DNA of 64,000 bases, from positions 1 through 64,000 of the forward strand of contig NZ_CP073079.1 in NCBI RefSeq assembly GCF_018135625.1. The letters are read 5' to 3'. The notes beneath the pieces are model-generated. The model did no database searches, was not told the DNA's origin, and worked only from the letters and a program-made list of their open reading frames with translations. Positions 35,801 through 43,272 of this stretch are shown one piece after another (position 1 is the stretch's first letter; every line of letters starts with the position of its first letter). Position numbers and translations under genes: made by a program. Source of the DNA: Phenylobacterium montanum (GTDB lineage: Bacteria > Pseudomonadota > Alphaproteobacteria > Caulobacterales > Caulobacteraceae).

Positions 35801-35990
35801 GGCCCGCCGCTTCGGTCTGGATCGCCACCTGCGGCGGCGCGAACTCCGGGAAGACGTCGTACTTGGCCTGGCCCAGCGCATAGACGCCGTAGGCGACCAG
35901 CAGGCAGGCCAGCGCGACGACGATGCCGCGGAAGCGGATCGCGAAAGCAATGACCCGGGCCTGCAAGCCCGTGGGGTGCTGGGCGCTCAA
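32832..35990 (-). CDS. HME-type RND efflux permease (CzcA/CusA family, metal unassigned)
   Basis: This trimeric inner-membrane pump has about 1052 residues with 12 helices and two large periplasmic loops. It starts from a TTG at 35990 that overlaps the adaptor stop (TTGA); a second TTG at 35966 is possible. Key segments are KYDVFPEFAPPQVAIQTEA, GLTPEQVEVLVTRPIETAVN and the helix 4 signature AVGVVVDDAVIGVENVARRL. That helix 4 signature differs from the Cu/Ag type seen in the second operon and resembles a less characterised HME subgroup. It is third in an operon with outer membrane and adaptor genes. The open frame continues upstream across the adaptor gene, but that is a shadow. Confidence 0.85.
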   Translation of the reverse strand: MSAQHPTGLQARVIAFAIRFRGIVVALACLLVAYGVYALGQAKYDVFPEFAPPQVAIQTEAAGLTPEQVEVLVTRPIETAVNGLPGVQTLRSTSIQGLSIVSVFFGPASDIYRDRQLVAERLASAAQQLPQGVQPPAITPLTSSTSTVLVAGLTSKTRSQMDLRTAAEWTTRLRLLAVPGVADVIVFGGDTRSIQVQVHPDKLVRYGLGLNDVMAAAQQATGVRGAGFVDTKNQRIVFQTEGQSLSADEIARTVVSSQGVGRVTLGSVADVVVAPEPPIGAALVQGKPGVILNISEQYGANTMEVTRGVEAALEELRPALKAQGIELQSNLFRPANFISTALSNIRTSLILGGVLVVVVLFLFLFNLRTAAISCAAIPLSLLAAIIVIQRLGLTLNTMTLGGLAVAVGVVVDDAVIGVENVARRLRENRRSDNPRPEARVVFEAIFEVRGAVVYATLAVILVFLPIIALSGIAGRLFAPMGITYILAVLASLVVALTVTPALAMMWLVGRLREVADPPVVRWSRGHYQRLLDGIVGRPTPVSIAAAAFTVLASAALPFFGAGFIPELKEGHYIIHMSAAPGTSLEESARIGARVADALHRIPEIRSVGQRVGRAELASDTWGTHYSEFEVDLKPLTGEQAEEVQGEVRKALAGFVGVNFSVKTFLTERIEETLSGYTAAVAVNVFGNDLDLLDQKAQVVATVLGGVPGASEVQVQSPPGLPQITIRLRKGDLLRWGLDPVQVLDLVRTAYQGDVVGQTYEGSQVFNVLTILDRDSRGDPARIGQLPLRTPSGVFVQLSQVADVFAAPGRYQVQHEGARRLVTVTANVAGRDVASFVKDAKAAIASGVKLPAGAYVTFAGAAEAQSKSQSDLLLNSLVAGAGIVLLLSVVTRNWRNLLLVLANLPFALAGGVLAVLITGGMLTLGSMVGFVTVFGISLRNSILMISHFEHLVEVEGRTWGPQTAIQGAADRLVPILMTSLVTALGLLPLAIGMGDPGREIEGPMAVVILGGLMTSMALNLLVLPTLALAFGRFEPAVDVLAESAPPAASPQGV

Positions 35991-37057
35991 TCGGTCTCTC
36001 CGGCCGCTTGGCTGGTCTGGGGCCGCATCTCTTCGGACAGCAGCAGCTGGGCGCCTGACGTCACCACCTGGGCCCCTGGGGGGAGGTTGGTCACGACGTA
36101 GGCGCCGCCGGCGCCTGATCCGGCGACCGCGATCGCCACGCGCTTGAAGGTCTTGGGGCCGGTCCGTTGATAGACCCAGGACTGCCCCTGCCAGACGATC
36201 ACCGCCGAGGCGGGGACGACCACGCCGCTCCGGACCGCCCCGGTTGACAGCTCCGCCGTCACGTTGAGACCCGCCAGGAGGCCGGTTGCGGCCGGCGCGA
36301 CATAGTAAAAGCTCGCCCCCTGGATTCTGGGATCGGTCGTCACAGCTGCGGAGACGAGACGCCCGAACACCGCCGGACCGTTGTCCGGCCGCACCGTCAG
36401 GGTCGTCGGCGGCCGGGCGACCGCCATACCCGCAGGCGCGGTCACCTGCAGCAGCACCGTTCGGCGCTGGATCAGATCCTGTCCGAGCCTGCGGTCCAGG
36501 GAGGCGCCGAGCACGGGCCCGAATTGCAGCCGCGCGGTCGCGGCCGCAGTCGTCGCCTGGGTCTGCGCCGCCGCCAAGCCTGCCGCGTCGGCCTGGTAGG
36601 TCGCCTCCGCCGCCTGGAGCTGCGCCAGCGACATGTTCTGGGAGTCCTTGTAGAGCAACTGGGCCCGCTGGAAGGCCGCTTTGGAGGCCTCGACCTTGGC
36701 TTGGGCCGTGGCGGTCTGCGCCCGGGCGTTCAGCAGCGATTGGGCGAGCATACCGTAGGGCGTGACGTCGACGACGGCGGCGATGGCCTGCACGGTCTCC
36801 GGGGCTGTCGCCGCCGCGACCGGCATGGTCTGAAGGCCGTTGCGGCGCTGGTCGTCGAGATCCACGGCGACGATGGTCGCGCCATCGGCGGTAGATACCC
36901 GCTGCGGCGCCGCCACCGGCTTCTCGCGCTCGGCCTCCCGTTCCTTCTCCGCGCCGCCGTCGATCACCCGCCATGTGATCAGGGCGATCAGCGCGAGCGC
37001 GACCGCGCCCACCAGCAGCCAGAGCGGCCGAACGGCCGAAGATCGGGGTCGAATCAT
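35987..37057 (-). CDS. RND periplasmic adaptor (membrane fusion protein)
   Basis: This 356-residue HlyD/AcrA-type adaptor has an N-terminal membrane anchor (PLWLLVGAVALALIALITW). A helical hairpin (AQTATAQAKVEASKAAFQRA and QAAEATYQADAAGLAAAQTQ) separates the lipoyl and barrel halves, and a C-terminal barrel includes GVVVPASAVIVWQGQSWVY. It lacks the YDPM/PMDM heavy-metal-binding domain found in the second operon adaptor. It overlaps the outer membrane gene by 4 bases and the RND gene by 4. It bridges the pump and channel. Confidence 0.87.
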   Translation of the reverse strand: MIRPRSSAVRPLWLLVGAVALALIALITWRVIDGGAEKEREAEREKPVAAPQRVSTADGATIVAVDLDDQRRNGLQTMPVAAATAPETVQAIAAVVDVTPYGMLAQSLLNARAQTATAQAKVEASKAAFQRAQLLYKDSQNMSLAQLQAAEATYQADAAGLAAAQTQATTAAATARLQFGPVLGASLDRRLGQDLIQRRTVLLQVTAPAGMAVARPPTTLTVRPDNGPAVFGRLVSAAVTTDPRIQGASFYYVAPAATGLLAGLNVTAELSTGAVRSGVVVPASAVIVWQGQSWVYQRTGPKTFKRVAIAVAGSGAGGAYVVTNLPPGAQVVTSGAQLLLSEEMRPQTSQAAGETD

Positions 37058-38478
37058 TGCGCGGGCTCCGCGTCGAGGCGAGGGCTGGCCGGAAGAACGG
37101 GAAGAACCGCGCCGGACCCGAACAGCGGATGCTGAAGGGCGTCTTCGAGCTGACCGAGCGCCTGGCGCTGGGCCATGACGGCGTCCAGGCGCGCGATTTC
37201 CGCGGCGGAGACCTCGAGCGCGCCGGCCAGTAGCGTCGGCCGATCGACTTGCCCAGCGCGGAAAAGAGCCTCGGTGCGCGCCTGCCGATCCCGTTGAGCG
37301 GCCAGCACCGCCTCGGCCGTCGCCAAGCTTTGGTCAGCTCGCCCGTAGCTGACCGCCGCGGCATCCACCGCCCCCATGACCTGAGCTTGCAGGCCTAGGA
37401 AGGTCGCCGCCGAGAGACGGCGCCGGGCGAGCGCCTCGGCGATAGGCCCCTGATTCTGGTTGAAGACCGGCAGGTCGAGCGTCAGCGGGACGCTGTATTT
37501 GCTGTCGCCTTGATCCCACGTGTAGCCGGGGCCCAGGGTCAGGTTCGGATACTGGTTGGCGATCTGCAGCTGCACCGCCGATTGCGCGGCCGAATATTGG
37601 GCCAGGGCCGATCGGATGTCGGCGCGCCCGGTCAGCGCGGTTTGCCGCAAAGGTCCGGTCATGGCATCCGCTGGCCCCTGGACTTGGTCGAAGACCGCGA
37701 GGTCCAGTTCGACCCCTTCGAGCGCCCTCGCGGGCACGCCGAGGGCCGTCGCCAGCTGGGCTTGAGCCGTGGCGGCCACCTTCTCGGCGTCCTTGACCGC
37801 GACGGCTGCCTGGTCGCGATTGATCCCCTCGCGCGCGACGTCCACGGCAGACGCCTCTCCGACCGCGAGCCGGTGCTCCAGCAGGGTGACCAGCTGTTCT
37901 TCCTGCGCCAAGCGTTTCGCCGTCAGCCGAACCCGCTGCCGGGCCGCCCAAAGGTCCAGCATCGCCGTGCGGACACGGCCGCGCACCTGCCAGGCGGCCG
38001 TGCCGATGTCGTCGCGTGCAGCCTCGGCCAGATACCGCGCCTGGTCGGTGCGATAAGTCCTCTTGCCGAAGGTTTCTATCACCAGATTGACTGCGCCGCC
38101 GACCGTCCAGGGCGACGGTACGGTCGTGGTGGCGTTGTACTGCGGAAGGAGATTGATCGTGGGGTTCGGCCGCTGGTGCGCCGTCCTGACGCCCGCGTCG
38201 GCCACGGCCAGCTTCGCGTAGGCGATGTCGAGGTCCGGATGAAAGAAGAGCGCCGCGAGCGTGAGGCGTTCGAGGCTCCAGGCGTTCGGCGCCTGCGGCC
38301 GCGGCGCATTCATCGAGTCGAGGAATGCGTTCAGGCGCGGGTCGGCGAGGGTCCGGGCGTCAAGCGCCGCCGCGGTGGAGGCCGGCGCGATGGGTTCTGG
38401 CCGATAGCTCGCGCACCCGGCCAGCGCGACGACCGCGCAGCCCGCCAGCGCCTGGACAACAACCCTCCGCAATCGCAT
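37054..38478 (-). CDS. Outer membrane efflux lipoprotein (TolC/CzcC family)
   Basis: This 474-residue protein has a lipoprotein signal ending LAGCASYRPE, so Cys is lipidated. Long helical repeats follow (LAQEEQLVTLLEHRLAVGEA and the matching second half), with a beta-barrel segment ITLLPQYN-like near 115 and GPGYTWDQGDSKYSVPLTLD near 325. It forms the outer membrane channel for the RND pump downstream and is first in that operon. The ATG at 38478 is close to the two-component genes upstream, which are separated by 92 bases. Confidence 0.88.
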   Translation of the reverse strand: MRLRRVVVQALAGCAVVALAGCASYRPEPIAPASTAAALDARTLADPRLNAFLDSMNAPRPQAPNAWSLERLTLAALFFHPDLDIAYAKLAVADAGVRTAHQRPNPTINLLPQYNATTTVPSPWTVGGAVNLVIETFGKRTYRTDQARYLAEAARDDIGTAAWQVRGRVRTAMLDLWAARQRVRLTAKRLAQEEQLVTLLEHRLAVGEASAVDVAREGINRDQAAVAVKDAEKVAATAQAQLATALGVPARALEGVELDLAVFDQVQGPADAMTGPLRQTALTGRADIRSALAQYSAAQSAVQLQIANQYPNLTLGPGYTWDQGDSKYSVPLTLDLPVFNQNQGPIAEALARRRLSAATFLGLQAQVMGAVDAAAVSYGRADQSLATAEAVLAAQRDRQARTEALFRAGQVDRPTLLAGALEVSAAEIARLDAVMAQRQALGQLEDALQHPLFGSGAVLPVLPASPRLDAEPAQ

Positions 38479-38570
38479 TCACCGGTCCGCCAGCTCTGAG
38501 GAACGGCGCTCTATAGCTGGCGCGAACTGAAGCTGCGATTACGGGCAGATGACGGTCTCGTCATCTTCGC

Positions 38571-39995
38571 TCAGGGCTCAGAACTCGACGGAAACGTCAG
38601 GACGACCTTGGCGCCGGAGCCGGGTTCGCTGAACACTTCGGCCTCGCCGCCATGGCGCTCGACGATGCTCTTCACCACGGAAAGACCGAGGCCCGCGTTC
38701 TGGCCCGCGCCGCTGCGGGCGGGATCTGCGCGGAAGAACCGGTCGAACACTCTCGGCAGATGTTCAGGCGAAATGCCGCGGCCGGTGTCTTCCACCGTCA
38801 CCTTGAGCCCGGCGGGACTGCCCTGCGCCTGAATGCAGATGCGCCCGCCCTCCGGCGTATGGGCGAGTGCGTTCGACACGAGGTTGCCAACCGCTTGCTG
38901 GAGCAGGGTCCGGTTCAGCCGTGCTTCGAGACCGGCTCGCGCGGCGACTATGAGCGACACGCCGGCCTCCGATGCGCTGGCTTCGTAGAACTCTGCCACG
39001 CCGTGCAACTCGCGACGGACGTCAAGGACCTCCCGCTGCAACGGTTCGGTCGCCGCGTCGGCCCGGGCCAGGAACAGGAGGCTGTTGACCACGTGCGAGA
39101 GGCGGCTGCACTCCTCCAGGCAGGAGCCAAGGATCGCCTCGTACTCCTGCGGCGCGCGGGTGCGGTTCAGCGCGACCTCGATCTCGCCGTGCAGGTTATT
39201 GATCGGGGTGCGCAACTCGTGGGCGACATCGTCGGAGAACCGCGAGACGCGCGCGAAGCCGTCTTCGAGGCGGCCGAGCATCGCATTGAACGCCTCCGCC
39301 AAGACCTGGAGCTCCGAGGGCAACCCCACCGTTGGAATCCGCTCGTGGAGGGTTCCGGATCCGATCCGCCCGGCGGTTCCCCCGATGCGCCGGATTGGCC
39401 GCATGCCGGCGCGTGCGATCAGATAACCGGCCAGGGCCGAGCCGAGCAGCGAAACGCCCAGCACCCATCCCATCCGCGCGCGGTAAAGCGCGATCAGCCG
39501 CTCCTCGTCGGTCCGGTTTATGGCGACCTGGATGTAGCCGCCGGGGATGCGGTCCACCGCAGCCGGGGCGATCAAGGAGCGGAACTGTTCGCCGGTGTTC
39601 GAGCGTGTGTCTGCTCCCACAGAGCCCAGGCGCGCCACCGCCGCAAACGTCGGTCGAGTGGGTCTTGGCAAGACCATCGTCATCCCGGGGCTCTCGAGGA
39701 GCACGGACCCTGTCTGGTCGAGCAAACGAACATAGAGTTCGCGGTCGCGCCGCGGCGCTGTGGAGGCGCCTGACGCGGTCCAGCCGCCAGCGGGCGCTGC
39801 GCGCAGGATCAGTCGAATGTTGGCCAACTCATTTTCCAGGAGGCGGGTGTCTTCGCGAGCGAGGTTGGCCGCCAGGATCCAATAGAGAAACGCTGTCGCC
39901 GCGAAGATCAGGGTGAAGCCGGAGATCGCGTACCAGACCGTCAATCGCAGTGCGATCGAGCCCGTCCAACGGCGGAGCCCCCCTGGTCTCGCCAT
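38571..39995 (-). CDS. CusS-like heavy-metal sensor histidine kinase
   Basis: This 474-residue kinase has helix 1 (VWYAISGFTLIFAATAFLYW), a periplasmic sensor of about 130 residues, helix 2 (MGWVLGVSLLGSALAGYLIA), a HAMP domain, then the H-box FSDDVAHELRTPINNL with His259. ATPase boxes are NLVSNALAHTPEGG, VEDTGRGISPEHLPRVFDRF and GLGLSVVKSI. It follows its response regulator with a 2-base gap. Location between the two metal-efflux operons indicates metal sensing, perhaps of copper or silver. Confidence 0.9.
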   Translation of the reverse strand: MARPGGLRRWTGSIALRLTVWYAISGFTLIFAATAFLYWILAANLAREDTRLLENELANIRLILRAAPAGGWTASGASTAPRRDRELYVRLLDQTGSVLLESPGMTMVLPRPTRPTFAAVARLGSVGADTRSNTGEQFRSLIAPAAVDRIPGGYIQVAINRTDEERLIALYRARMGWVLGVSLLGSALAGYLIARAGMRPIRRIGGTAGRIGSGTLHERIPTVGLPSELQVLAEAFNAMLGRLEDGFARVSRFSDDVAHELRTPINNLHGEIEVALNRTRAPQEYEAILGSCLEECSRLSHVVNSLLFLARADAATEPLQREVLDVRRELHGVAEFYEASASEAGVSLIVAARAGLEARLNRTLLQQAVGNLVSNALAHTPEGGRICIQAQGSPAGLKVTVEDTGRGISPEHLPRVFDRFFRADPARSGAGQNAGLGLSVVKSIVERHGGEAEVFSEPGSGAKVVLTFPSSSEP

Positions 39996-39997
39996 GA

Positions 39998-40672
39998 TCA
40001 GGGCCGCTCTTCGAGGACGTAGCCGACGCCGCGGATGGTGTGGATCAGCCTCTGGCCGAACGGATCGTCCACCTTGAGCCTCAAACGCCGGACATGGACA
40101 TCGACGACATTGGACTCGCTCTCGAAATTGATGTCCCAGACTTGTTCGGCGATCAGGGTGCGGGAGACCGCTTCCCCCATCCGGCGCATCAGCAGCGACA
40201 GCAGGGTGAACTCCTTGGGCGTGAGGTCCAGCAGTTTGCCCGCCCGTGTGGCCCGGTGGCGGATCAAGTCCAGCTCGAGGTCCGCGACGCGCAGGACAGA
40301 CGCTGAACGCCCCCCACCCCGCCGCAGGATCGTGCGGATGCGCGCGAGCAGCACTGAGAATGCGAACGGCTTGACGAGATAGTCGTCGGCGCCGAGGTCC
40401 AGGCCCCGGACCTGATCGTCGACGGCGTCCCGGGCGGTCACGAACAGCACCGGCGTCTCTAGGCCTCGCTGGCGGAGTTCGGTCATGATCGACCAGCCGT
40501 CGCGCCCCGGAAGCATGACGTCCAGAATGATCAGATCGTAGAATCCCGACGTGGCGAGGTGGGCGCCGTCATCCCCGTCGGCGGTCACATCCACGACAAA
40601 GCCATTCTCCGTCAGCCCTTGCTTGATGTAGGCGGCGGTCTTGGCCTCGTCCTCGATGATCAGAATCTTCAC
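39998..40672 (-). CDS. CusR/CopR-like OmpR-family response regulator
   Basis: This 224-residue regulator starts with GTG at 40672 (KILIIEDEAKTAAYIKQG), with phospho-acceptor Asp51 in LIILDVMLPGRDGW and switch Lys in DDYLVKPFAFSVLLARI. The C-terminal winged helix (LTPKEFTLLSLLMRRMGEAV and ESNVVDVHVRRLRLKVDDP) is OmpR type. The longer frame to 40768 is not supported because the canonical N-terminus begins at the GTG. It likely activates one or both efflux operons. Directly repeated TGACGTTT sites at 40789-40807 may be its binding box. Confidence 0.92.
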   Translation of the reverse strand: MKILIIEDEAKTAAYIKQGLTENGFVVDVTADGDDGAHLATSGFYDLIILDVMLPGRDGWSIMTELRQRGLETPVLFVTARDAVDDQVRGLDLGADDYLVKPFAFSVLLARIRTILRRGGGRSASVLRVADLELDLIRHRATRAGKLLDLTPKEFTLLSLLMRRMGEAVSRTLIAEQVWDINFESESNVVDVHVRRLRLKVDDPFGQRLIHTIRGVGYVLEERP

Positions 40673-40678
40673 CTTGGC

Positions 40679-40688
40679 GACACGTGTC
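40679..40688. promoter_or_regulatory. GACACGTGTC palindrome just upstream of the response regulator start
   Basis: This perfect 10-bp palindrome ends 6 bases before the GTG start codon, within the probable ribosome-binding region, and is flanked by CCAAGG on both sides (minus strand). The same core occurs upstream of the antiporter at 31529-31538, so it may be a shared regulatory element. Confidence 0.5.
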
Positions 40689-40788
40689 CTTGGTTGGCTG
40701 ACCACGCACGCACTCGGGTCGCACATTGATCTATGCGGCCGGACGTGAGGGGGACACCCTGTATGCACGCGGCCAAATTACGTCGAGC

Positions 40789-40815
40789 TGACGTTTGCAT
40801 GACGTTTTCGTCATG
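40789..40815. promoter_or_regulatory. Candidate response-regulator operator (direct and inverted repeats)
   Basis: TGACGTTT occurs at 40789-40796 and 40800-40807, an 11-base period. CATGACG (40798-40804) and CGTCATG (40809-40815) form an inverted repeat around TTTT. Direct TGAC repeats of this spacing are typical of OmpR-family binding sites. It lies about 120 bases upstream of the response regulator gene and faces the plus-strand copper operon. Confidence 0.55.
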
Positions 40816-41169
40816 GTCGTCCGTGGCCGCCACACGCGAAAGGGCCTTCAGCGAGGAGCCCATCGTTGGGAACATCCCATGGCGCACGGCCCGCTTTCCC
40901 GAGGAGATCAGGATTCCGAACCGAGGCCATCGTTCGTGGACCTCACGGGCAAGGGCGACGCGCGCGACGTCCACGAGCCCCTTTCGGATGCTGCGTCGCT
41001 GGATGAATGTGTTGCAAATCGAGCTGGGGCACGTGCTGGAGACGGACTGGCGTGGCGCAGCGGCCCAGTGCCGCGTCATCGAAGCCCTCGCGGGTCCGAT
41101 TGAGGCTGCGCCGCACGTACTGGACTAATGCGGTGGCGTGAGACGGAACCTCGTCTATACTGAGGACGC
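40816..41169. other. Intergenic region between the two-component system and the copper operon
   Basis: About 350 bases without a convincing gene. Open frames exist on the plus strand (for example ending at 41103 and 41128), but their composition is Arg/Ser-rich with no recognised motif or ribosome-binding site. The region probably holds promoters for the divergent regulator and copper operons. Confidence 0.4.
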
Positions 41170-41547
41170 ATGCGTCTCGTCGTCGCCCTTCTGGCCGTTA
41201 TTGGCCTATTGACCAGCCCGGCAGCCGCTGCGGCGGCGCACGCCTCGTGCCATGACCATGCGTCGATGGGCGTGGCGATGGCCGACATGCCAGGCATGGC
41301 CCAGGCCGACACTCAGAAGGCCGATCCGTGCTGTGATCCGGCCAAGGATACTGGGCAAAGCAAGCACAAGAGTTCCGACTGCGCCCAGTCCTGCGCGACG
41401 ATGTGCGCTGTAGTCGCCGCTCTGCCGAACACCCCTATTGCGTTCCTGGCGCCGCCGGATCGCGAGGCGCTCCCGCAGGCGCGGGTCGCCTCATTGAAGC
41501 CCCACGAGCCTAGTCGGCTCGAACGACCTCCCAGATCGATCGCCTGA
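41170..41547 (+). CDS. Small periplasmic Cys/His/Met-rich protein of the copper operon
   Basis: This 125-residue protein has a signal peptide (MRLVVALLAVIGLLTSPAAA, cleavage near AAA-HAS). The mature part carries many metal ligands: SCHDHASMG, MADMPGM, DPCCDPAKD and SDCAQSCATMCAVV. It is probably a periplasmic metal-binding or metal-buffering protein. The first gene on the plus strand after the regulatory gap, it probably shares control with the downstream efflux genes. It ends in an Arg/Pro-rich tail. I do not recognise a named family. Confidence 0.75.
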   Translation: MRLVVALLAVIGLLTSPAAAAAAHASCHDHASMGVAMADMPGMAQADTQKADPCCDPAKDTGQSKHKSSDCAQSCATMCAVVAALPNTPIAFLAPPDREALPQARVASLKPHEPSRLERPPRSIA

Positions 41548-41636
41548 GCCTGTAGGCCACTGGCCTGCGGAAGCGCGCTTGCGCGCTAGCGCCGGATTCC
41601 GTCCGGCCCTCAACGATCAATTCCAGGAGACTTCCC

Positions 41637-41909
41637 ATGACTATGCGTACGATATCGGCCGCCGGCGCCCTGACGCTCGGCCTTTCCGTCGCCACCGCCG
41701 CGGCCGCCCACGGCGTCGGCGGGTTCATCTGCCAGACTTTCAACATGGCCAAGAACACGCCGCCGACGACCCACTGCGTGACTTGGACCAAGGAGGCCGC
41801 CGAGCACATGCGCGAGGCGCCCTGTGATCCCTCCAAGATGAGCGCCGCGGAGATGCGGCAGCGGTGCGCCGAGATGTCGGCGGCCTCCGCGACGCCCTCG
41901 AACGGCTAG
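41637..41909 (+). CDS. Small periplasmic Cys-containing hypothetical protein
   Basis: This 90-residue protein has a signal peptide (ISAAGALTLGLSVATAAAAH) and a short mature part with four cysteines (FICQTFNM, TTHCVTWT, EAPCDPSKM, QRCAEMS), likely disulfide-bonded or metal-binding. A good ribosome-binding site (CAGGAGACTT) precedes ATG 41637. It lies in the copper operon, 89 bases after the previous gene and upstream of a hairpin. No known family. Confidence 0.72.
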   Translation: MTMRTISAAGALTLGLSVATAAAAHGVGGFICQTFNMAKNTPPTTHCVTWTKEAAEHMREAPCDPSKMSAAEMRQRCAEMSAASATPSNG

Positions 41910-41960
41910 CCGGCTCCAAGCCTCGCGCCGGTTATCCCCTGACGCGAGGGCGGAGAGGTG

Positions 41961-41988
41961 TCGGCGGAGCGCCAGAGCGCTCCGCCGA
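41961..41988. terminator. Perfect 12-bp stem hairpin in the copper operon
   Basis: TCGGCGGAGCGC (41961-41972) and GCGCTCCGCCGA (41977-41988) pair perfectly around the loop CAGA. It lies between the small periplasmic gene and the CusC-like gene. With TGCTTTGCG after it, it could be a partial terminator or processing site that lowers expression of the efflux genes relative to the small proteins. Confidence 0.6.
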
Positions 41989-42042
41989 TGCTTTGCGCCT
42001 TAGTTTCACCCCACGGACTGATCTGTCCGACAGGAGACCTCC

Positions 42043-43272
42043 ATGCGCTCTGCCTGGCTTCTTGCCGTGTCGGCGATGGTCGCCGGCGCCGCCCACGCCG
42101 CCCCGATGACCTTCGAGGCGGCCCTGAAACTCGCCGACCAGTCGGCCCCGACGCTCCAGGCGCGCGCCGCCGACGTCCGCGCGGCCCGGTCTTCGGCCAT
42201 CGCGGCGGGCCGCCTTCCCGATCCGAAGCTGGCGTTTGGCATCGAGGGATTCCCGGTCTCCGGGCCCGTTGCCGGTCACCCCGAGCGCGACGACTTCAGC
42301 GATGCTCGGGTGGGCGTCATGCAGGATGTTCCGAACGGCGCCAAACGGCGGTCGGCGCGTGAGCGCGCGGCCGCCGACATCGGCGCGGCTGAAGCCAATG
42401 AGACGGCGCAGGGGCGCGAGGTGAGGCTCAACACGGCGCTCGCCTGGATCGACCTCTTCTACGCCGAGCGCCGGCTCGCGGCCCTCAGTGACATCGACAA
42501 GGCCCTGGCCCCCCTTCGCGACGCGACGCCATCGCAGGTCGCCTCGGGCGCGATGCGGCCTGCCCAGACCCTGGAACCGGAACAACTGACGGCGGCCTTG
42601 GGCGACCGGCGCGCGGACCTCGTCGCCGCCGTAGGCAAGGCTCGTTCCGAGCTGGTGCGCTGGACGGGCGACGCGGATGCGGAGGTCGCCGGCATTCCGC
42701 CCGACTACCCGATTGACGCCGCCGCCTTGCACGCCGGGCTCGACCAACTCCCCGCCCTTGCGGTCTACGACGCCATGGGCCGCCAGGCGGACGCGGACGT
42801 CGACGCCGCCAAGGCCGACAAGCATTCCGACTGGAGCTGGGAGCTGGCCTATCAGCATCGCGATCCACGCTTTGGCGACATGGTGATGGTCCAGGCGACG
42901 GTGAGCCTGCCCCTGTTCGCCGGGGCCCGACAGGACCCGGTCATCGCCGCCCGCACAGAGACGGCCGGGCGTGTCCGGATCGAGCGCGAAGCGGCGCGCC
43001 GCGAACTCCTGGCGACCTTGGACGCCAGCCTGGCCGATCACGCCATGCATCACGACCGCCTGCACAGGGCGCTTGAGACCCTTGTCCCCCTGGCCAAACG
43101 GCGGGCCGACCTCGAGACGGCCGCCTATGGCGCCGGCACGGCGAGCCTGTCGGACGTGCTGCAGGCCTTCCTCGCCCTGGCCGAGGCCCGCATCGACGCC
43201 ATCGACCGAGAAGCCGACGTGACGCGTGACGGCGCCCGGATCGTCCTGACCTTTGGAGCTCAAGCGCAATGA
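42043..43272 (+). CDS. CusC/CzcC-like outer membrane channel (TolC family)
   Basis: This 409-residue outer membrane factor starts with a signal peptide (MRSAWLLAVSAMVAGAAHAA) and lacks a lipobox Cys. Two helical repeats (FEAALKLADQSAPTLQARAA and the C-terminal LETAAYGAGTASLSDVLQAF) are standard for metal efflux channels. VSLPLFAGARQDPVIAAR marks the second half. A strong ribosome-binding site (CAGGAG) precedes ATG 42043. It overlaps the adaptor gene by 4 bases (ATGA) and completes the Cu/Ag tripartite pump. Confidence 0.88.
   Translation: MRSAWLLAVSAMVAGAAHAAPMTFEAALKLADQSAPTLQARAADVRAARSSAIAAGRLPDPKLAFGIEGFPVSGPVAGHPERDDFSDARVGVMQDVPNGAKRRSARERAAADIGAAEANETAQGREVRLNTALAWIDLFYAERRLAALSDIDKALAPLRDATPSQVASGAMRPAQTLEPEQLTAALGDRRADLVAAVGKARSELVRWTGDADAEVAGIPPDYPIDAAALHAGLDQLPALAVYDAMGRQADADVDAAKADKHSDWSWELAYQHRDPRFGDMVMVQATVSLPLFAGARQDPVIAARTETAGRVRIEREAARRELLATLDASLADHAMHHDRLHRALETLVPLAKRRADLETAAYGAGTASLSDVLQAFLALAEARIDAIDREADVTRDGARIVLTFGAQAQ

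Noticed and set aside
35991-37364. N-terminal extension of the RND permease frame to 37364
   Set aside because: This part overlaps the adaptor gene in another frame and reads as low-complexity Arg/Gly/Pro sequence. The RND N-terminus is canonical near the TTG at 35990 or 35966.
40733-41128. Possible 131-codon gene between the response regulator and the copper operon
   Set aside because: Only the last 40 residues look protein-like; no ribosome-binding site, and the candidate operator at 40789-40815 falls inside it.
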